Source: Burkholderiales bacterium (GTDB lineage: Bacteria; Pseudomonadota; Gammaproteobacteria; Burkholderiales; JAEUMW01). From it: DNA of 9,417 nt. The translations under genes and the position numbers were made by a program. The stretch is from assembly GCA_016791285.1 (NCBI GenBank), contig JAEUMX010000371.1, forward strand, positions 1 through 9,417, in the 5' to 3' direction. Position 1 is the stretch's first letter; every line of letters starts with the position of its first letter. Below, one piece after another: positions 6,654-9,417 of the stretch. Below the pieces are notes generated by a model that saw only the letters and a program-made list of their open reading frames with translations, was not told the origin of the DNA and made no database searches.

Positions 6654-7610
6654 ATGAACGTTCATCGCACGATACCTGCCGTCGCCGAGAGACCCATTGC
6701 CCTAACCATCGGCAATTTTGACGGCGTTCATCTCGGGCATCAGGCCATGCTGCGTCGTTTGCGCGATGCCGCGACAGCGCTGGGCGTCCCCGCCTGCGTG
6801 ATGACGTTCGAGCCGCACCCGCGGGAATTTTTCGCACCGGATCAAGCGCCGACCCGGCTCACATCGCTGCGCGAAAAGCTCGAACTGCTGGAGCGCAGCG
6901 GCGTTGACCACGTCTACATCTGCCGCTTCAACTTCGATTTCGCTCGCGTGTCGGCGCCTGACTTCATCCAACACATCGTAAAGCGCGGTCTCGATGTTCG
7001 CTGGCTGCTGGTGGGGGATGATTTCCGGTTCGGTGCCCGGCGCGCGGGCGACGGGGCCATGCTGCGGGCAGCGGGTCGGGCGCTTGACTTCGAAGTCGCG
7101 GAGATGCCGAGCGTGGAGGTCGGGGGGCTGCGGGTATCGAGCACGGCAATCCGCGATCTGCTGGCCGCGGGACGCCTCGACGAAGCGGCGCGGATTCTTG
7201 GACGCCCCTACAGCATCAGTGGACGGGTCGTGCGCGGAGATCGGATAGGACGCGAACTCGGCTTCCCGACCGCCAACTTGCAGATGAAGCACAATCGTCC
7301 GCCGCTCTACGGCATCTACATTGCGCAGATGCACGGTTTGCCCGAGGGCCCGCTGCGCGGCGCGGCGAGCCTCGGCGTGAGGCCGACGGTGGCGGGCGTG
7401 GGCAAGCCCGTGCTGGAGATTCATCTCCTCGACTTCGATCGCGAGATCTACGGCGCCCATGTGCGGATCGAGTTCCTCGAACGATTACGGGAGGAACGCA
7501 AATATGCGAACCTGAGGGCGCTCGCGCGCCAGATCGCGCTCGATGTGGACGAGGCGCGAGCGTGGTTCGATCGCCGCGAGGCAAGACGACTAGTGACGCA
7601 GAATGGCTGA
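6654..7610 (+). CDS. ribF: Bifunctional riboflavin kinase / FMN adenylyltransferase (FAD synthetase)
   Basis: Makes FMN from riboflavin, then FAD from FMN; cytoplasmic, 318 residues, the normal prokaryotic RibF length. The N-terminal adenylyltransferase domain (about 14-185) shows the nucleotidyltransferase motif [11 protein letters not shown] (20-30), TFEPHP (51-56), [10 protein letters not shown] (118-127) and [10 protein letters not shown] (161-170). The C-terminal kinase domain (about 186-310) shows [20 protein letters not shown] (190-209) with the PTAN motif, GVRPTV (241-246) and [14 protein letters not shown] (254-267). The ATG at 6654 gives the usual start just before the nucleotide-binding strand, but no SD is visible upstream (TCAAGCCTTTGCCCAGCC). 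The last 8 bp overlap the start of ileS, as in the ribF-ileS operon of proteobacteria, so the two genes are probably cotranslated. Confidence 0.96.
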   Translation: MNVHRTIPAVAERPIALTIGNFDGVHLGHQAMLRRLRDAATALGVPACVMTFEPHPREFFAPDQAPTRLTSLREKLELLERSGVDHVYICRFNFDFARVSAPDFIQHIVKRGLDVRWLLVGDDFRFGARRAGDGAMLRAAGRALDFEVAEMPSVEVGGLRVSSTAIRDLLAAGRLDEAARILGRPYSISGRVVRGDRIGRELGFPTANLQMKHNRPPLYGIYIAQMHGLPEGPLRGAASLGVRPTVAGVGKPVLEIHLLDFDREIYGAHVRIEFLERLREERKYANLRALARQIALDVDEARAWFDRREARRLVTQNG

Positions 7611-9417
7611 CTACAAGGGAACGCTCAATCTTCTGGATACGCCGTTTCCCATGCGGGGGGATCTCGCCCGCCGCGAGCCCGGCATGCTGGAGGCGTGGCG
7701 CGCGAAAGACCTCTACCGGCAGATACGCGAGGCGGCGGCCGGGCGGCCGAAGTACATCCTCCACGACGGCCCGCCGTACGCCAACGGCGACATCCACATC
7801 GGCCATGCGGTGAACAAGATCCTGAAGGATGTCATCGTCAAGGCGAAGACCCTGTCCGGCTTCGACGCGCCCTACGTTCCAGGTTGGGACTGCCACGGCC
7901 TGCCGATCGAGCACCAAGTCGAGAAGCTGCACGGGAAGAACGTCGAGCGCAACGAGTTTCGTCGTCTGTGCCGCGAGTTCGCGCGGGCCCAGGTCGAGCG
8001 CCAGAAGGCCGACTTCGTGCGCCTCGGCATTCTCGGGGACTGGGATCATCCCTATCTCACGATGAACTATAAGACCGAAGCGGACATCATCCGCGCACTC
8101 GGTCGCATTCAGGCGCGCGGTTACCTGTATCAGGGCGCGAAGCCGGTGCACTGGTGCGTCGACTGCGGTTCGGCGCTGGCAGAGGCCGAAGTCGAATACG
8201 AGAACCACATCTCGCCGGCGATCGATGTTGCATTTCCGGTGGTCGATGTACGGGAACTCGCTCGCCGCGCTGGCTTGGCCCAGATCGCAGGGCGCGCCGC
8301 CGCCGTGATCTGGACGACGACACCGTGGACGTTGCCGGCCAACGAGGCTGTCAGCGCGAATCCAGAGTTCGAATATGTACTCGCTCGCACGCAGAAGGGT
8401 GTGCTGATACTGGCGAGAACGCTTGCCGAAGCATGCCTGAAGCGCTATGGCCTGGGCGTCGAGGAGATCCTCGCGACCGTGAATGGTGCGGCACTGGAGC
8501 ATCTTCGTCTCGCGCATCCGTTTCAGGAACGCACCGTGCCGATCATCGTGGGCGATCACGTCACGCTCGACGCCGGAACCGGCCTCGTGCACACGGCGCC
8601 CGCTCACGGTCTCGATGACTACGTCGTCGGTTCGCGTTACCACCTTCCGATCGATAACCCGGTGGGCGGCGATGGCCGCTTCGTCGGGAGCGTGCCGGTG
8701 GTAGGCGGCAAGTCGGTATGGGAGGCGAATCCGATGATCGTCGATCTGCTCGCCGCGCGCGGCATGCTGCTCGCACACGAGCAGATCGAACACAGTTACC
8801 CGCACTGCTGGCGACACAAGACACCGATCATTTTTCGCGCCACCCGCCAGTGGTTCATCGGCATGGATCTGACGGGCGAACGGACAACGCCGCTTCGCGA
8901 GGACGCGATGCAGGCAGTCGAGGCAACTCGCTTCTATCCCTCGTGGGGCCGCGCGCGGCTCGAGGGTATGGTGCGCAGCCGGCCGGATTGGTGCGTGTCG
9001 CGGCAGCGCAGCTGGGGCGTGCCGATCCCGTTTTTCGTCCACCGTGAGACCGGCGCGCTGCATCCGCGTACGGGTGAACTGACCGAGGCCATGGCCAGGC
9101 GAGTCGAGGACGGCGGCATCGAAGCGTGGTTCGATCTTGCCGCGGATGAACTGCTCGGCGCAGAGGCTCGAGACTATGTCAAGTCGCCCGACACCCTCGA
9201 TGTCTGGTTCGATTCCGGCACCACCCACGAAAGCGTACTGCGGCAGAGGCCTGGGTTGCGCTGGCCTGCCGATTTGTATCTCGAAGGCTCGGACCAGCAC
9301 CGCGGCTGGTTTCAGTCGTCGCTCCTGACTGCGGCAGCGATCGAAGGCCGGGCGCCGTACGATGCGCTGCTCACTCATGGGTTCGTGGTGGACGGTCACG
9401 GACACAAGATGAGCAAG
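7603..9417 (+). CDS. ileS: Isoleucyl-tRNA synthetase, N-terminal 605 residues, cut by window edge
   Basis: Charges tRNA-Ile with isoleucine; class I synthetase of the cytoplasm. The frame opens at ATG 7603, inside the end of ribF, and stays open to the last base, so no stop is visible. Residues seen are HIGH (65-68) in [20 protein letters not shown] and [12 protein letters not shown]. The CP1 editing domain has the threonine-rich [14 protein letters not shown] and [16 protein letters not shown]. Later come [18 protein letters not shown] and [13 protein letters not shown], and the window ends exactly at KMSK (602-605), the same position as in the 938-residue E. coli enzyme. About one third of the protein (anticodon-binding and zinc-binding parts) is missing. 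lspA would be expected downstream, by analogy with other proteobacteria. A 729-codon open frame on the opposite strand (9405-7216) is a high-GC shadow. Confidence 0.97.
   Translation, partial: MADYKGTLNLLDTPFPMRGDLARREPGMLEAWRAKDLYRQIREAAAGRPKYILHDGPPYANGDIHIGHAVNKILKDVIVKAKTLSGFDAPYVPGWDCHGLPIEHQVEKLHGKNVERNEFRRLCREFARAQVERQKADFVRLGILGDWDHPYLTMNYKTEADIIRALGRIQARGYLYQGAKPVHWCVDCGSALAEAEVEYENHISPAIDVAFPVVDVRELARRAGLAQIAGRAAAVIWTTTPWTLPANEAVSANPEFEYVLARTQKGVLILARTLAEACLKRYGLGVEEILATVNGAALEHLRLAHPFQERTVPIIVGDHVTLDAGTGLVHTAPAHGLDDYVVGSRYHLPIDNPVGGDGRFVGSVPVVGGKSVWEANPMIVDLLAARGMLLAHEQIEHSYPHCWRHKTPIIFRATRQWFIGMDLTGERTTPLREDAMQAVEATRFYPSWGRARLEGMVRSRPDWCVSRQRSWGVPIPFFVHRETGALHPRTGELTEAMARRVEDGGIEAWFDLAADELLGAEARDYVKSPDTLDVWFDSGTTHESVLRQRPGLRWPADLYLEGSDQHRGWFQSSLLTAAAIEGRAPYDALLTHGFVVDGHGHKMSK

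Noticed and set aside
7216..9405. 729-codon open frame on the minus strand
   Set aside because: It lies antisense to ribF and ileS. The plus-strand ileS frame has all synthetase motifs, whereas the antisense protein is rich in Arg/His/Ala with no recognisable domain. Long antisense frames are common in high-GC genes.
1..9417. CRISPR arrays, tRNA/rRNA genes, phage or defence genes, toxin-antitoxin pairs
   Set aside because: No regularly spaced repeats, RNA gene signatures or such protein families were seen. All coding space is explained by seven metabolic, transport and housekeeping genes.

Overview
The window is a high-GC proteobacterial chromosome segment, most likely from a betaproteobacterium (Rhodocyclales/Nitrosomonadales/Burkholderiales type). 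This rests on base composition, on a ribF-ileS pair of the proteobacterial ribF-ileS-lspA kind, and on protein similarity recalled from memory; no search was run. It looks like ordinary chromosome carrying one respiratory enzyme operon and one nutrient transporter operon. I do not see a previously undescribed multi-gene system. The three least routine items are the selenocysteine readthrough gene, a MITE-like segment in the only long intergenic gap, and a tiny ORF coupled to cysT.

Left third (1-3354, minus strand): start of a formate dehydrogenase-N/O operon. The catalytic alpha subunit gene (fdnG/fdoG-like) is ONE gene from 3354 to 289. It is interrupted by an in-frame UGA at 2769-2767 that encodes selenocysteine 196, followed immediately by a bacterial SECIS hairpin with the conserved bulged U and loop GU. 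It is followed after 9 bp by the N-terminal 93 codons of the iron-sulfur beta subunit (fdnH/fdoH-like), which runs off the left edge. Together with a gamma cytochrome b556 subunit, presumably further left, these would oxidise periplasmic formate and pass electrons to quinone.

Intergenic 3355-3759 (405 bp): divergent promoter region. It holds a strong SD and a good sigma70-like promoter for the formate dehydrogenase operon, and a roughly 220 bp segment with inverted-repeat ends and flanking 8-bp direct repeats that looks like a small non-autonomous mobile element. Near its right end a 17-codon ORF overlaps the cysT start codon.

Middle (3760-6570, plus strand): cysT-cysW-cysA, the two permeases and the ATPase of a sulfate/thiosulfate ABC importer, tightly packed (10 bp gap, then ATGA overlap). 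No periplasmic binding protein gene (sbp/cysP) is present in the window.

Right third (6654-9417, plus strand): ribF (riboflavin kinase/FAD synthetase) overlapping by 8 bp with ileS (isoleucyl-tRNA synthetase). ileS is open to the right edge, and the window ends exactly at its KMSK motif. A sigma70-like promoter sits just before ribF, which lacks a recognisable SD.
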